This document shows, in pieces, positions 1 through 8,637 of a stretch of DNA of 62,678 bases. The stretch's first letter is position 1. Each line of letters begins with the position of its first letter. Source of the stretch: an uncultured Nitrososphaera sp. (lineage in GTDB: Archaea; Thermoproteota; Nitrososphaeria; Nitrososphaerales; Nitrososphaeraceae); contig CAMLKF010000003.1 of assembly GCA_946480575.1 (NCBI GenBank), forward strand, positions 1 to 62,678. Direction: 5' to 3'. Made by a program: the position numbers and the translations under genes. Under the pieces are notes generated by a model, which saw only the letters and a list, made by a program, of their open reading frames with translations, was not told where the DNA came from and searched no databases.

Positions 1-182
1 ATGATTCGTAAGTACTGGATTTGTAATTGTGACTTTATCCTTAAAGCGTTAAAACCAGATTTCCCATGGTTCGACATGCCCAGCTTCAATAGATAGTGCG
101 CCACGTCTCCGCACTCTTTGCATCTGTATCGCCCGTCGAGGTTACAGTCAAGTGGCATGCGATAAATTTGAACCTCAGACAT
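1..182 (-). CDS. Small cysteine-containing protein, cut by the window edge
   Basis: The reverse strand has an open frame from an ATG at 182 to the window edge, giving at least 60 residues with no stop. It has a cysteine near residue 13 followed by a CxxC (CKEC) about ten residues later, which suggests a small zinc-binding fold. The C-terminus is missing. It is divergent from the receiver gene at 332. I recognise no family. Open length and the Cys arrangement are the only support. Confidence 0.35.
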   Translation of the reverse strand, partial: MSEVQIYRMPLDCNLDGRYRCKECGDVAHYLLKLGMSNHGKSGFNALRIKSQLQIQYLRI

Positions 183-331
183 CTTTCATTCGAACGCTAC
201 TCATCATACTAGATAAAGGATTGCGGAGAAAACGAGGCATAGTCAATTTTGAAGATATATCTCAATTTAGAAGCTTATAATGCAGTGAAATCTTATAAGA
301 GACGACTTATTTGGCGTAATTATGCATTGCC

Positions 332-754
332 ATGACTGAGTCAAAGCCGATTGTCAACATATTGATAATAGATGATGAATCAGACGTAGCCAGAGTGATT
401 GAAACCGGCCTGCGACGAAATGGGTTTGCAACTAACGCATTCACTGATTCGATTAAGGCTATGAACCATTTTCAGCTGCATTCGAGGGAATACTGCGCAG
501 TCCTATCAGACATCAGGATGCCAGGGAAGACAGGCTTCCAAGTCGCCAGAGAAGCAAAGAAAACAAATCCAGACGTGAAGGTCATTTTTATGAGTGCATT
601 TGAAATCAAAGAGGAATTTCAGAAGGTCATGCCCTCTACGCAGGTTGACGACTTCATAACCAAACCTGCTCATTTCGAAGAAATCAAATCCATCTTATTG
701 AAGCATGTCGGTCAGACAAAGCAGCTTACTAGCAGCGATGCTTCCGAGATATAG
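332..754 (+). CDS. Stand-alone response regulator receiver domain
   Basis: A 140-residue CheY-like receiver with no output domain. The acidic pocket is D14/D15, the phospho-acceptor is D60 (in LSDIRMPG), the switch residue is S88 and the conserved lysine is K111 (in TKPA), so the site is complete. Such proteins take phosphate from a histidine kinase and act by protein contact. No kinase gene is nearby. A TATA-like stretch at about 291-300 lies just over 30 nt upstream of the ATG. A related but frameshifted receiver lies at 48342-48769 and shares the AFEI..EF....P segment after the switch residue. Confidence 0.9.
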   Translation: MTESKPIVNILIIDDESDVARVIETGLRRNGFATNAFTDSIKAMNHFQLHSREYCAVLSDIRMPGKTGFQVAREAKKTNPDVKVIFMSAFEIKEEFQKVMPSTQVDDFITKPAHFEEIKSILLKHVGQTKQLTSSDASEI

Positions 755-978
755 GACAGATCCGATACACACTCGATTTCAGTACATGACGGCTTATCAA
801 TTCTCTATATACATCACCTCCTTGTTTTAGGACGAAGTTCTCTTTGCCCCGTTCCCTGAACCGCTTACTAATGATTGCGGGAGGCGAGCCATATTCTCTT
901 GCGGTCCGTAATGACAAGGAATAGCACCCGAAAGGACAATGAGCGAGCGATATCGGCACGGAAACCACTGAACCCGCA

Positions 979-1545
979 CTAACCTTGAGGCCCCCAATTC
1001 TTCTTCTTGAACAGTAAGACTAGGCCTCCAACCAGCGCCATTGTGAAAGGTACGACTTGAATGAGAAGTTCACCAAGCGACATTGTTGTTGCCTGCCCAA
1101 CAGGAATCTCAAAGTCAGCTACAAGCGGATTAGCCTGGTATTTTGGATCTCCGATTACTCTTGTGAGCAATGTCGCCACATGATCTTTATTACCGTCAAA
1201 CTTGTAATCCATGGAGACATCGCCCAGTTCATAGAATCTATACGGCACCTGCGCCTCAATTTTGCCAGATTCCTTTTCTTTCATGACCATTGCTGCATAC
1301 ACGCCATTTACATTCGAGTTATTTCTGTCAAGAACGGTGAAATGCATAGTCACCTTCTGGTCTGCGCTGGGAAATTTCGGATATAGCTGAAGTGCCATCT
1401 GGTATTTATCAGCGGTTTTTATTGTTGCTCCACTGCCAGCAAGTGCAGAATGGGCATAGGCACCATGCAAGGTATTGGCTGTCATAAACAAGGTGGTTGC
1501 GGCAGCAACTACTGCCGCAACCTTTTGTATCTCAGTTCTTCTCAT
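979..1545 (-). CDS. Candidate archaeal ammonia monooxygenase accessory subunit (AmoY/AmoZ-type), exported domain
   Basis: 188 residues: an N-terminal signal/transmembrane segment (about 8-30, ending near HGAYAHS), an outside domain rich in beta-strand-like sequence (about 35-155), and a C-terminal membrane helix (about 160-180) followed by a basic tail (FKKKN). It overlaps the upstream 204-aa gene by 4 nt, so the two are translationally coupled. Archaeal AMO has been reported to contain two extra AOA-specific subunits, AmoY and AmoZ, encoded side by side in Nitrososphaera viennensis. This pair fits in size, membrane topology and adjacency. That identity is inferred from recall, not alignment, and I cannot say which letter each gene takes. 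It is not canonical AmoB, whose N-terminus differs. Confidence 0.6.
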   Translation of the reverse strand: MRRTEIQKVAAVVAAATTLFMTANTLHGAYAHSALAGSGATIKTADKYQMALQLYPKFPSADQKVTMHFTVLDRNNSNVNGVYAAMVMKEKESGKIEAQVPYRFYELGDVSMDYKFDGNKDHVATLLTRVIGDPKYQANPLVADFEIPVGQATTMSLGELLIQVVPFTMALVGGLVLLFKKKNWGPQG

Positions 1546-2156
1546 GTTGCAATAGGCGGCATTGTGGTTGTATATCTAGCAAAGAGTATCTTTGGCAGGA
1601 ACATCAGCATTGTGAATGCTATCATGAACAGCACATGAGCTGCCAGTGCCAGTGCATTCACTGGAAATGTGTTGTCGGCAAAGCCGTTGAGCAAAACCTG
1701 CTCCGGTCCACCGTCCTGAACCCAGTGAAATGCCAAGTCCAGTGACAATCCTATCACTCCAATGAGAGCGATTAGCCACATATGCCTGACTGTCCTTCCT
1801 GGCTTGAATGCTACCCACCGCTGCCCTGTTCGAGAATCGATTTTCTCAGTACCTTTAGCAAAGAAAATCTTGGGCATCACAATGAGCATGGCAAATGCTG
1901 TCAGGAACGTCAAATGGCCAGTCCAGGATAATGCCAAGACCCATGGCGGATTGTCAGACACGAACTCTCTGCCATTCCATTCTGCTCCGTCAAATACTAT
2001 CGATAGTGCCGATGTGTCCAGCGTGTGAAAGACGACGTCCAGCCCAAGGCCAGTGATCCCTATAATCGATATGATCCATAGCCTTCGGACGGTCCAGCCT
2101 CTTCTCAGCAGGACGTAAGATTGCTGGTTTTTTGCCGGTCGGTAATTTTTTTCCAT
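1542..2156 (-). CDS. Candidate archaeal ammonia monooxygenase accessory subunit (AmoY/AmoZ-type), four-helix membrane protein with internal duplication
   Basis: 204 residues with four predicted membrane helices (about 27-45, 73-95, 126-144, 167-190). The two halves are clear duplicates: residues 24-44 match 124-144 at an offset of exactly 100 (RLWIISIIGITGLGLD against RHMWLIALIGVIGLSLD), and 81-101 match 174-194 (HLTFLTAFAMLIVMPKIFFA against HVLFMIAFTMLMFLPKILFA). Asp40/Asp140, His44/His144 and His81/His174 are kept in both halves. The stop overlaps the ATG of the 188-aa partner by 4 nt. A TATA box at about 2184-2190 lies some 30 nt upstream of the start, so the mRNA is nearly leaderless. Identity as an AMO subunit rests on pairing, topology and organism. 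Confidence 0.62.
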   Translation of the reverse strand: MEKNYRPAKNQQSYVLLRRGWTVRRLWIISIIGITGLGLDVVFHTLDTSALSIVFDGAEWNGREFVSDNPPWVLALSWTGHLTFLTAFAMLIVMPKIFFAKGTEKIDSRTGQRWVAFKPGRTVRHMWLIALIGVIGLSLDLAFHWVQDGGPEQVLLNGFADNTFPVNALALAAHVLFMIAFTMLMFLPKILFARYTTTMPPIAT

Positions 2157-2183
2157 CCTTTTCCAATCCGAATTGGCTCATTT

Positions 2184-2190
2184 TTATATC
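2184..2190 (-). promoter_or_regulatory. TATA box of the AmoY/AmoZ-like pair
   Basis: On the minus strand the sequence reads gatataaaaa, centred about 31 nt upstream of the ATG at 2156. This is the usual archaeal TATA distance for a transcript that begins at or just before the start codon. Confidence 0.5.
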
Positions 2191-2581
2191 ACTATGAAAA
2201 TCCACGCTGTAAAGAACAGTACATCGATAACCATAAAAAAATACTGAGTTTCATGCACAGTATGATGATGACGACGACTTGAAATGCGATAATGTCTCTG
2301 CAGAGTCAAAGCATCGAGTGCGAATCCATTTTTAGTTCAAGCCTTTCCGTCAATAAACAAAATCAAGCTGAGCAATTGTGACAGTAATTTAAAGATGGCG
2401 ACGATGACGACGACTAAAAATGACCGAGGCCATGAAATCTTGCTGCTCTTCTTTGGCAATCAAGGTTCCAGAACTTTTTCACTTCACTGTTTTTATCTCT
2501 CTTAATCTTTCTCGGTTGCTTCTCCTTATATTATTACCTCTGCAATTCTGGTTCATCGCATAATTTTTCATTCAATCGCAG
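2191..2581. other. Gene-free interval of about 390 bp
   Basis: No coding frame of note lies here. Two short near-copies of a gatgacgacgact motif (about 2264-2281 and 2400-2416) are followed by A-rich sequence. The interval separates the AMO-like pair from the winged-helix gene on the same strand. I see no RNA gene in it. Confidence 0.4.
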
Positions 2582-2992
2582 TTACCCCAGATGCGGCAAC
2601 ATGTCATTTGTCCCGGGGTCTGCAAAGTTAGCCATCATAGATTCCCTATTGTTTTCTAAAATTTCAGAAATCAGCCTTTTCTTATGTACGAGCTCACTTT
2701 CTGTATTACGACACTCCTCGAAATAATCAAGGTACTGTACTCCTTTGCTCGTTGTATAGTGCTTGTTAGATCCAGAGTCATAAAATAAAAAGCCATTTTC
2801 GATAGCATAGCCAAGATATTTTTGCAATAGCCTATGGCTGACATAACACTTGTACATTATTCTTGTTTTAGTTGCACCATTTCGTGCAGCTTCAAGGACA
2901 TTAGCAACAATTTCTTCTCTGTTGCGGTGCTTCTTGTGTGATCTTTTTAAAGTAGACGGCCTTTCTATCGTCTTTTTATCATGTGCTTGCAC
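2582..2992 (-). CDS. Winged-helix transcriptional regulator (HTH_45/ArnR1-like)
   Basis: 136 residues with a basic N-terminal tail, then a winged helix (about 23-90) of the kind common in Thaumarchaeota. The signature ATKTRIMYKCYVSHRLLQKYL is the recognition region and is followed by the wing (FYDSGSNKHYTTSKGVQYL). A helical charged tail follows and may mediate dimerisation. The start appears to be GTG at 2992. Paralogues in this window are the intact gene at 14698-14958 and a broken copy at 5600-5870. It probably binds DNA. The target is unknown, although the AMO-like pair lies immediately downstream on the same strand after a gene-free gap. Confidence 0.75.
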   Translation of the reverse strand: MQAHDKKTIERPSTLKRSHKKHRNREEIVANVLEAARNGATKTRIMYKCYVSHRLLQKYLGYAIENGFLFYDSGSNKHYTTSKGVQYLDYFEECRNTESELVHKKRLISEILENNRESMMANFADPGTNDMLPHLG

Positions 2993-3272
2993 ACTGGTTC
3001 ACAGCCCCTCTTTCGGTGAAATCACAGCGTATATGACGTGTCTCCCTATAGAATTTATCCGTATGTTTCTGATATGACTTCACTTCCACATTTCTATCTA
3101 TGACCCTATCATATATAAAAAAAACGGAATAGAATCTTGGTTATGATTGTCTGTCTTCGTGAGCTAATATTTTATTCAGTGTCAAAACTACAAAAAAATG
3201 TTAATTTCTGTTCCGCCCGGTCACTACTATGGACAGTGTCACTTCTTTTTCACCATATGTGTAAAACAAGTC

Positions 3273-3871
3273 TCACTGCGTTAGAGGCCTTACCGCCGCA
3301 TCAATAGTGTATGTAACGGTAAATGGCTCTGAGCTTCTCTTGTGGAACACGAGCCCGCTTCCGGCAAATTCGAACGTTCCAGACGCGATCGGGACATCTC
3401 CCGTGATTATCGTGTTGTCCACCAATCCCGTCAGGTGCGAATAGGTTATCGTCATGCCGTTTAAGACGGCAGTAGGCGGTTCGCCGTGCGCTTTATCAGG
3501 CGCTTGGTCCGGCCTGTAGATGTGTATCACTTCTACTTCAATAGGCTTGCTTGCAGTGAACGTGACCCGGCCGGTGTAGATCTTGCCATCGTCCCTTATT
3601 GGCAGCGTAAAGACTACCGCATGGGGAAGATTCCCGGTGTGCGCCACTGGGGCCGCGTTGACATGGCAGTCTCTTGTATTCTATAGATTGCTTGGTTCTG
3701 CCCTTGTTGTTGTGCAATTGCACTGTTGTTGTTGTTCTGCGCTGCCGTGATGATGGCAGCTACTACCACTACTACTGCGGCTACAAGCGCCGCAGTCAAA
3801 ATGGTTATGACGATTGTGGGAGTCGTCTGGCTGTTTTTTTCCATGCAACCACTGACGAGCGAGATGGTCAT
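3273..3871 (-). pseudogene. Membrane-anchored surface protein split by a frameshift
   Basis: Two overlapping minus-strand frames appear to be one gene. The upstream part (3871 to about 3660) starts at a methionine, has a strong hydrophobic helix (residues about 19-43) and a Q/N-rich linker. The downstream part (about 3675-3273, in another frame) encodes about 130 residues of beta-rich exported domain beginning near CHVNAAPVAHTG. The downstream frame has a TAG just before the junction, so it has no good start of its own other than the GTG at 3647. A one-base indel near 3660-3680 would join them. It could instead be two genes, or a sequencing error. Function unknown. Confidence 0.5.
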
Positions 3872-3970
3872 ATAGATTCCGTCAATGCGTCAGATGTTTT
3901 TGCACTGATTCGATTCGTACTGGACTTAGCTAAAAGAGAAGGAAGGTTTTAGCAGTTTTCTATTATGATC

Positions 3971-4213
3971 TCATCTTACGATCAGGACTGGACACTTTGC
4001 AAGGTTGAGGATTTTGTTTGCAACGCTTCCAACAAGCAGCAGCCCGCCGCCGCCCCATGCCCGACCTGCCTCCCGAGCCCAGTACAATGAGGTCCACCCC
4101 ATGCCGGTCAGCAGCATATTTGGTGATTGCACTTGCCTCGGATTCCCCTTCGTCGAGTAGCAGCTCACTTTTTGCCTTTACCCTTTCGTGCTTGACGAAT
4201 GTTTTAAAGAAAT
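3971..4213 (-). pseudogene. Universal stress protein (UspA) C-terminal remnant, frameshifted
   Basis: The distal frame ends in the classic Usp C-terminus, LLLVGSVANKILNLAKCPVLIVR-like (positions about 4045-3971). The proximal frame gives a Usp helix and strand (SEASAITKYAADRHGVDLIVLGSGG). A frameshift near 4050 separates them, and the N-terminal half with the first nucleotide-binding strand is missing because the remnant abuts the isochorismatase gene. This is decayed material, not a functional Usp. Confidence 0.7.
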
Positions 4214-4247
4214 AATAGTAGAAGATATGAAGCAGCTGCTGCTACTA

Positions 4248-4931
4248 CTACTGCCTTTTGCGCTGCTCGGCCTTCTGGGGCAGCAGATGCTGGCTGAACT
4301 CCTTGACATCCATCACAAGGCCGTAGTATTCCCTGACGACCTCGAGCGAAGATTCAAAGTGCTTGGTGTTTCCAGACGCCGTCGCGTCTGAAATGAGTAT
4401 CACGTCATATCCATTGTTAAACGCATCCCTCAACGACGTTTCCACACAAATGGACGTGTCTATTCCGCAGAATACCAAGATGTCGACGCCGATGCTCTTT
4501 AGCCAGACGCCTACCTCGGTGTCCTGAAAGGCAGAATCGCGCCTCTTGATGACGATGTGGTCTTCTAGCGACGGCTTTAGCTCGTCAACAATCTCCGCGT
4601 CCCACGTGCCCCTGACGCAGATGGGCTTTTTTCGTATCCTCTCTTCCCTTGACTTTGGGAGGATCTTGTGGGTGTTTGTCAAAAGGTCAATGCCTGACTT
4701 TTCCCTAACCGCTTGGGTATAGAATATCGGGATGCCGGTGCTTCTGCACAGCGCTATCAATTCTGCCATCTTGGGGATGGCCTGCCTGTAGCGGGAAACG
4801 TCTATCCCAAGCTGGTCATATGACCCGCCCTTGCTCACAAAGCCATTCTGCACGTCTATTACCACGAGCGCAGGGTTGACATCATGCCCGCGAATGTTGA
4901 TCGGCATCGGAGTTAGGAGGTTCGACTGCAT
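4248..4931 (-). CDS. Isochorismatase-family cysteine hydrolase
   Basis: 227 residues with the full catalytic triad of the family: D26 (VVIDVQNGF), K129 (VIKRRDSAF) and C162 (GIDTSICVETSLRDA). The cysteine attacks an amide or vinyl ether. Members include nicotinamidases, N-carbamoylsarcosine hydrolases and ureidoacrylate or biuret hydrolases. The sequence alone does not fix the substrate. A metal-binding DxH pair typical of nicotinamidase is not evident. It stands alone, with Usp debris downstream and a pseudogene strip upstream, so context gives no pathway. Confidence 0.88.
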   Translation of the reverse strand: MQSNLLTPMPINIRGHDVNPALVVIDVQNGFVSKGGSYDQLGIDVSRYRQAIPKMAELIALCRSTGIPIFYTQAVREKSGIDLLTNTHKILPKSREERIRKKPICVRGTWDAEIVDELKPSLEDHIVIKRRDSAFQDTEVGVWLKSIGVDILVFCGIDTSICVETSLRDAFNNGYDVILISDATASGNTKHFESSLEVVREYYGLVMDVKEFSQHLLPQKAEQRKRQ

Positions 4932-5051
4932 TAATAAGTTTGAGGAATCATTTTCATGTTAATATGTTGTACTATACTCACTCACTTAACTCACTATTCT
5001 TTGCGAAAAATTGTTAATAACTACAACGCCTGCAAGTTCTGGCAGCCGCAG

Positions 5052-5541
5052 ATGCCGATAGAGTCCAGCAAGCGCGCCCAGCAGAGCTTCAGCCCGGAGT
5101 TCAGGGCTAGGATTCTACAGGTCTACTACAGCCTTTTCTCAGAGCTGCAGGACAGGAGGATAATCTGCGGCGCCATCATGGCCGGGCGGGGATGGGTGGA
5201 GGGCACTGCCACCGGCGGGACGTCGCCTCCGGTATTTCGCCTATGCCCTAACGCTTCGCGCTACACAATAGTGCAGGAGCTGACGCACCCAGTGCAGGGA
5301 AATGGCTCTGGGATACCTCACGGTGAGGTCGCCTGCGACATCTGGATAATAAGCCGGCTCCCTGTAGAGCTTCTGGACCAGCGCCTGTGTACTACCTGCT
5401 GGCGAGGCGGCACAGCAGGCTTGACTGGAAAAAGAACAGGGCTGCAGTTAGGGAGCTCTCTGCCTGCAGGCTATAGAGCTAAGGAAGCCGCAGCGAACTT
5501 ACATAGTCTGGCTCCGCAGCCAGCTCAAGAGGCTAAGATGA
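5052..5541 (+). pseudogene. Decayed gene of unknown family
   Basis: Coding-like sequence runs through three frames. The first frame starts at the ATG at 5052 (FSPEFRARILQVYYSLFSELQDRR and onward). A second takes over near 5385 (VYYLLARRHSRLDWKKNRAAVRELSA), and a third near 5465 runs to the stop at 5541 (LQAIELRKPQRTYIVWLRSQ and onward). At least two indels are therefore needed. The basic, aromatic-rich C-terminal end looks genuinely coding. I recognise no family. Confidence 0.45.
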
Positions 5542-5599
5542 TGGCCAATCGTATTCTGTTGCCGCGGCTACAGTAGCAGCTGCCGACCCTTGACGTTCT

Positions 5600-5870
5600 T
5601 CAAAAAGACGAAATCATGCGCAACATCTACGGAGCTCACGGGATATGCGGGCATCACTAACATAATGTTTTACGCTTACCTTACGCACAGTCAGGCTAGG
5701 GAATACATTTCGCAATTGATGAAGAGCGGGCTGCTTGGACATAGAGTCTCTCAAGCAGTACCGCACTACTCCAAAGGGAATCGAATACCTCACAACAGTG
5801 GAAAGGATGGCAGACAGGCTGGCAGGCATAGAGACTGGCGTGCCAAGGCTGCCAATTCTTTCCTACTTTA
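5600..5870 (+). pseudogene. Winged-helix regulator remnant, frameshifted
   Basis: Three frames together resemble the HTH_45-like winged helix seen at 2582-2992 and 14698-14958. The pieces are EIMRNIYGAHG near 5612, TNIMFYAYLTHSQAREYISQ from about 5663, and YRTTPKGIEYLTTVERMADR from about 5752. Frame switches lie near 5640 and 5735. The tail runs into the convergent ferritin-like gene. It is most likely a dead paralogue. Confidence 0.6.
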
Positions 5871-6117
5871 ATTTATTTTCCTTAGCTTCTTTTATCAGTT
5901 CATCCCGCAGCATCTTCAGGTGGTTCTGCTCGTCTTCTTTAATCGATTTCCACAGTTTCACCAGCTCCGGCTTGTTGTCCTTTTCCGCGTCGCGCATGTA
6001 TTTTTCAACTGAAGAGTAGAGGAAATCCGCCTTCTTTTCGATCTGGGTTATCACATTGAACGTCGAGTCTTCAAGCAAGGCGCCTTGCTTGCCAGTAGCA
6101 GTTGTTGCTTCTGTCAT
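5863..6117 (-). CDS. Small ferritin-like/rubrerythrin-like helical protein
   Basis: 84 residues, almost entirely charged helix. The second half carries an ExxH-type element (EDEQNHLKMLRDEL) like one half of a ferritin-like four-helix bundle, and an upstream helix (FLYSSVEKYMRDAE) could supply another acidic ligand. A dimer would be needed to complete a di-iron bundle. It lies 32 nt downstream of hemD on the same strand and may be co-transcribed with the tetrapyrrole operon, which would suit an iron or redox role. Metal binding is inferred. Confidence 0.65.
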   Translation of the reverse strand: MTEATTATGKQGALLEDSTFNVITQIEKKADFLYSSVEKYMRDAEKDNKPELVKLWKSIKEDEQNHLKMLRDELIKEAKENKLK

Positions 6118-6149
6118 GACGCAGATATGGTCAAAATGGCTAAAAAGAG

Positions 6150-6932
6150 TTATACAATATTCTTGGCCAGCTCAAGCGCGCCCTTGACCGTGTGCTCTTT
6201 CACCTCAAAGCACTTGATGATGCCCCTGCCTCTCAACTCCTTGCTCGTAAAGGGGCCTATCGACACTACCCGGGTAACGCTGTCAAGCCGCGGATGGCCA
6301 GGCGATATTTTTGCCATTATCTCAAAAAAGGACCCGACGCTTGAAGCACTCGTGAAAATGACAGCGTCTACCCTCTTTCGCAGCAGGAGCGCAGAAAATT
6401 CGCCCCATGCAGACGACGGGGCGCATGTGCGCACGCTGTAGAGAAAGACCTCGTCTACCTGCATGCCGATCTTGGTAAGCGCCTCGGTGGCAAATTCGTT
6501 TGCGGCGCCGCTGCGCGGGATGATTATCTTTTCGCCTGCAGGCTTGGCTCCGGACAGCAGCAGCTCCACCAAGCCAACGGAAGAGAATTTCTCCGGCATG
6601 AGCCTGACGCTTATTCCGCGCTCTTCAAGGCTCTGGCGTGTCTTGGGGCCCACTGCAATGACTGCAGTTGATTCGAGCGCAGAAATGATCTCGCTCTTGC
6701 TTGCAAGCTCGAACAGGACGCTTACCGCCTGCGAGCTCATGAACGCGCAATAGTCGTGCTTTTTGTCGTGCAGCTTGTCGAGGAATTCCCTTGCAGCCTG
6801 CCGCCCAGCCGGAACTATTTCTATGGTTGGGAGCGCAATCGCCTTGCCCCCCTCGGCAGCGACGAGCCGGGAAAATTCTTCCGCGTCGCGCTCGCTCCTT
6901 GTGATTGCAAGCGTCTTGCCCTTCAGGATCAT
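6150..6932 (-). CDS. hemD: Uroporphyrinogen-III synthase
   Basis: 260 residues, the usual length. The enzyme flips ring D of hydroxymethylbilane and closes the macrocycle. The two-domain HemD pattern is visible: an N-terminal LAITRSERDAEEF element, the first-domain segment IVPAG, and the second-domain signature VIFTSASSVGSFFE followed by VSIGPFTSKELRGRG. It is the last biosynthetic gene of the operon, overlapping the SUMT gene by 4 nt. Its product feeds haem, sirohaem and corrinoid branches. Confidence 0.93.
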   Translation of the reverse strand: MILKGKTLAITRSERDAEEFSRLVAAEGGKAIALPTIEIVPAGRQAAREFLDKLHDKKHDYCAFMSSQAVSVLFELASKSEIISALESTAVIAVGPKTRQSLEERGISVRLMPEKFSSVGLVELLLSGAKPAGEKIIIPRSGAANEFATEALTKIGMQVDEVFLYSVRTCAPSSAWGEFSALLLRKRVDAVIFTSASSVGSFFEIMAKISPGHPRLDSVTRVVSIGPFTSKELRGRGIIKCFEVKEHTVKGALELAKNIV

Positions 6933-7696
6933 TTGAACCAGCCAAGCGTGTCGCCAAGGGCAGCCACCTTGCCTATTACAATGACTGCAGGAGGTCGGAC
7001 CCCGGACTTTTTGGCGGCGGCTGCTATCGTGCCAAGTGTCCCCCTGACAACTCTCTGCTTGCTCGTGGTGCCGCTTTCAACTATCGCAACCCGGGTGCTC
7101 TTCTTCATGCCCGCCTTTACCAGATCATTTGATATCTGCCCAAGCTGCTCTATGCCCATCAGGACTACTATGGTGTCGACTGCGCCGGCAAGCCTGCCCC
7201 ATCTGATCACTAGCTCGTCCTTTTCGGCGTCCTCGTGGCCGGTGACTATGGCTACCGACGACGAATGCCGCCGATGCGTCAGGGGGATGCCGGCGTACGC
7301 CGGCGACGCTATCGCAGAAGTTATGCCGGGAACTATCTCGAATTCAATGCCGTGCTTGATGAGGTACTCGGCTTCTTCCGCCCCCCGGCCGAAGATGAAC
7401 GGGTCGCCGCCTTTGAGCCGCAGGACCGTTTTACCCTTTTTCGCGTGCTGCACCATCAGATTGTTAGTCCTGTCTTGGTGCGTAGTCGGGCCGCCCACCG
7501 TCCTGCCCACGAACACCTTTTCTGCCTTTGCAGGGATCTGGTCGATTATCTCCTTGCCGACGAGCCTGTCATACAGAATGACATCGCACATTTTTAAAAG
7601 TTCCATCGCGCGCACCGTAACAAGCCCGGGGTCGCCCGGCCCGGCGCCGCAGATGAAAACCTTGCCCTTCTTTTTCATCATAGCCTGCTGTTCCAC
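6929..7696 (-). CDS. cobA: Uroporphyrinogen-III C-methyltransferase (SUMT)
   Basis: 255 residues, single-domain SAM methyltransferase of the CobA/CysG-C type. It methylates uroporphyrinogen III at C2 and C7 to precorrin-2. Visible signatures are the N-terminal FICGAGPGDPGLVTVRA, ILYDRLVG, LKGGDPFIFGRGAEE and PGITSAIASPAYAGIPLTHR. Its start overlaps the 3' end of hemC by 19 nt and its stop overlaps hemD. Placement between hemC and hemD in one transcript directs flux toward sirohaem or cobalamin. Confidence 0.94.
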   Translation of the reverse strand: MEQQAMMKKKGKVFICGAGPGDPGLVTVRAMELLKMCDVILYDRLVGKEIIDQIPAKAEKVFVGRTVGGPTTHQDRTNNLMVQHAKKGKTVLRLKGGDPFIFGRGAEEAEYLIKHGIEFEIVPGITSAIASPAYAGIPLTHRRHSSSVAIVTGHEDAEKDELVIRWGRLAGAVDTIVVLMGIEQLGQISNDLVKAGMKKSTRVAIVESGTTSKQRVVRGTLGTIAAAAKKSGVRPPAVIVIGKVAALGDTLGWFK

Positions 7697-8637
7697 TCTT
7701 CCACGGCCTTGCGCCAGCCTTCTGCCAGCTCCATCGCGCCCTGCTTTACCAGCATGTCAGCCACTTTGTTGCCCAGCCTTTCCGGCTCGGCTGCCTTGCC
7801 CACCTTTTTTACCTTGATGCCGCGCTCGCCATCTGCAGAAAAGACGCTTGCGTAAAGTGTCATCTTGCCATCGTCGTCGTCGTCGCTTGTCACCGCGACC
7901 GCGCCAAGTGGAAACCGACAGCCGCCTTCTACCTTGCTTACCAGCGCGCGCTCTGCCAAGACCTCGGCCCGCGAGCGCGGATCCTCTATCTGCTTTAGCA
8001 TGTTGGTGAGTGCTTTGTCGCCCTTTCTGCACACGATGGCTATCGCGCCCTGCCCAGGCGCCGGGACAAAGTCCCTTACGCTAAAGCGCTCCACGATGAC
8101 GTCCTTCATGCCAATGCGCGTTAGACCGGCCTCTGCCAGCACCACCGCGCCATACTCGCCGCTGATGACCTTCTTGACCCTCGTCTCAACGTTGCCCCTT
8201 ATCGGCTTGACGTTGAGGTCGGGCCTGTATCGCATCAGCCGAACTGCGCGCCGGAGGCTGCTTGTTCCCACCACTGAGCCGGGCGCAAGCTCTTTCAGCT
8301 TTTGCCTCTTGTCATTGACAAGGACATCGTTTGGGCTCGCCCTCTTGGGAATGCATGCGACCGTCAGCTCTTCTGAAAGATCAGAGGGTATGTCCTTGAG
8401 GCTGTGGACCGCAAAGTCGACATCACCGTTTTTAACGGCCTCGTTGACCTCCTTTTCAAAGATCCCCTTTTCGTCCATCGTAAAGAGCGGCCTCTTGTCT
8501 ACGTCGCCCTTGGTGCTTATCGTTACTACTTCAAAGCGCACTCCCGGGTGCGCCTTACGAAGCGCGGACAGCGCGATTTCAGTCTGCGCGATTGCAAGCC
8601 TGCTTCCCCTAGTCCCGACCCTTATAGTAGCTTTCAT
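7678..8637 (-). CDS. hemC: Hydroxymethylbilane synthase (porphobilinogen deaminase)
   Basis: 319 residues. It polymerises four porphobilinogens on a dipyrromethane cofactor. Family motifs include RVGTRGSRLAIAQTE at the N-terminus, HSLKDIPSDL with the catalytic aspartate, GTSSLRRAV, PIRGNVETR, and the cofactor-attachment cysteine in EGGCRFPLGA. It overlaps hemL by 4 nt upstream and the SUMT gene by 19 nt downstream. A short Asp run (TSDDDDDGK) sits in a loop of domain 3. Confidence 0.95.
   Translation of the reverse strand: MKATIRVGTRGSRLAIAQTEIALSALRKAHPGVRFEVVTISTKGDVDKRPLFTMDEKGIFEKEVNEAVKNGDVDFAVHSLKDIPSDLSEELTVACIPKRASPNDVLVNDKRQKLKELAPGSVVGTSSLRRAVRLMRYRPDLNVKPIRGNVETRVKKVISGEYGAVVLAEAGLTRIGMKDVIVERFSVRDFVPAPGQGAIAIVCRKGDKALTNMLKQIEDPRSRAEVLAERALVSKVEGGCRFPLGAVAVTSDDDDDGKMTLYASVFSADGERGIKVKKVGKAAEPERLGNKVADMLVKQGAMELAEGWRKAVEEWNSRL

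Noticed and set aside
729..968. Minus-strand 79-codon frame just downstream of the AMO-like pair
   Set aside because: Overlaps the 3' end of the receiver gene and shows no domain or TATA support. It might be coding, but the evidence is too weak.
979..1545. Canonical AmoB
   Set aside because: Size and topology are similar, but the N-terminal region of mature archaeal AmoB (a histidine followed by a Gln-rich strand) is not present.
2262..2300. Possible C/D-box sRNA (an atgatga C-box-like motif)
   Set aside because: No CTGA D box at the proper distance and no C'/D' pair. It may be part of a short gatgacgacgact repeat.
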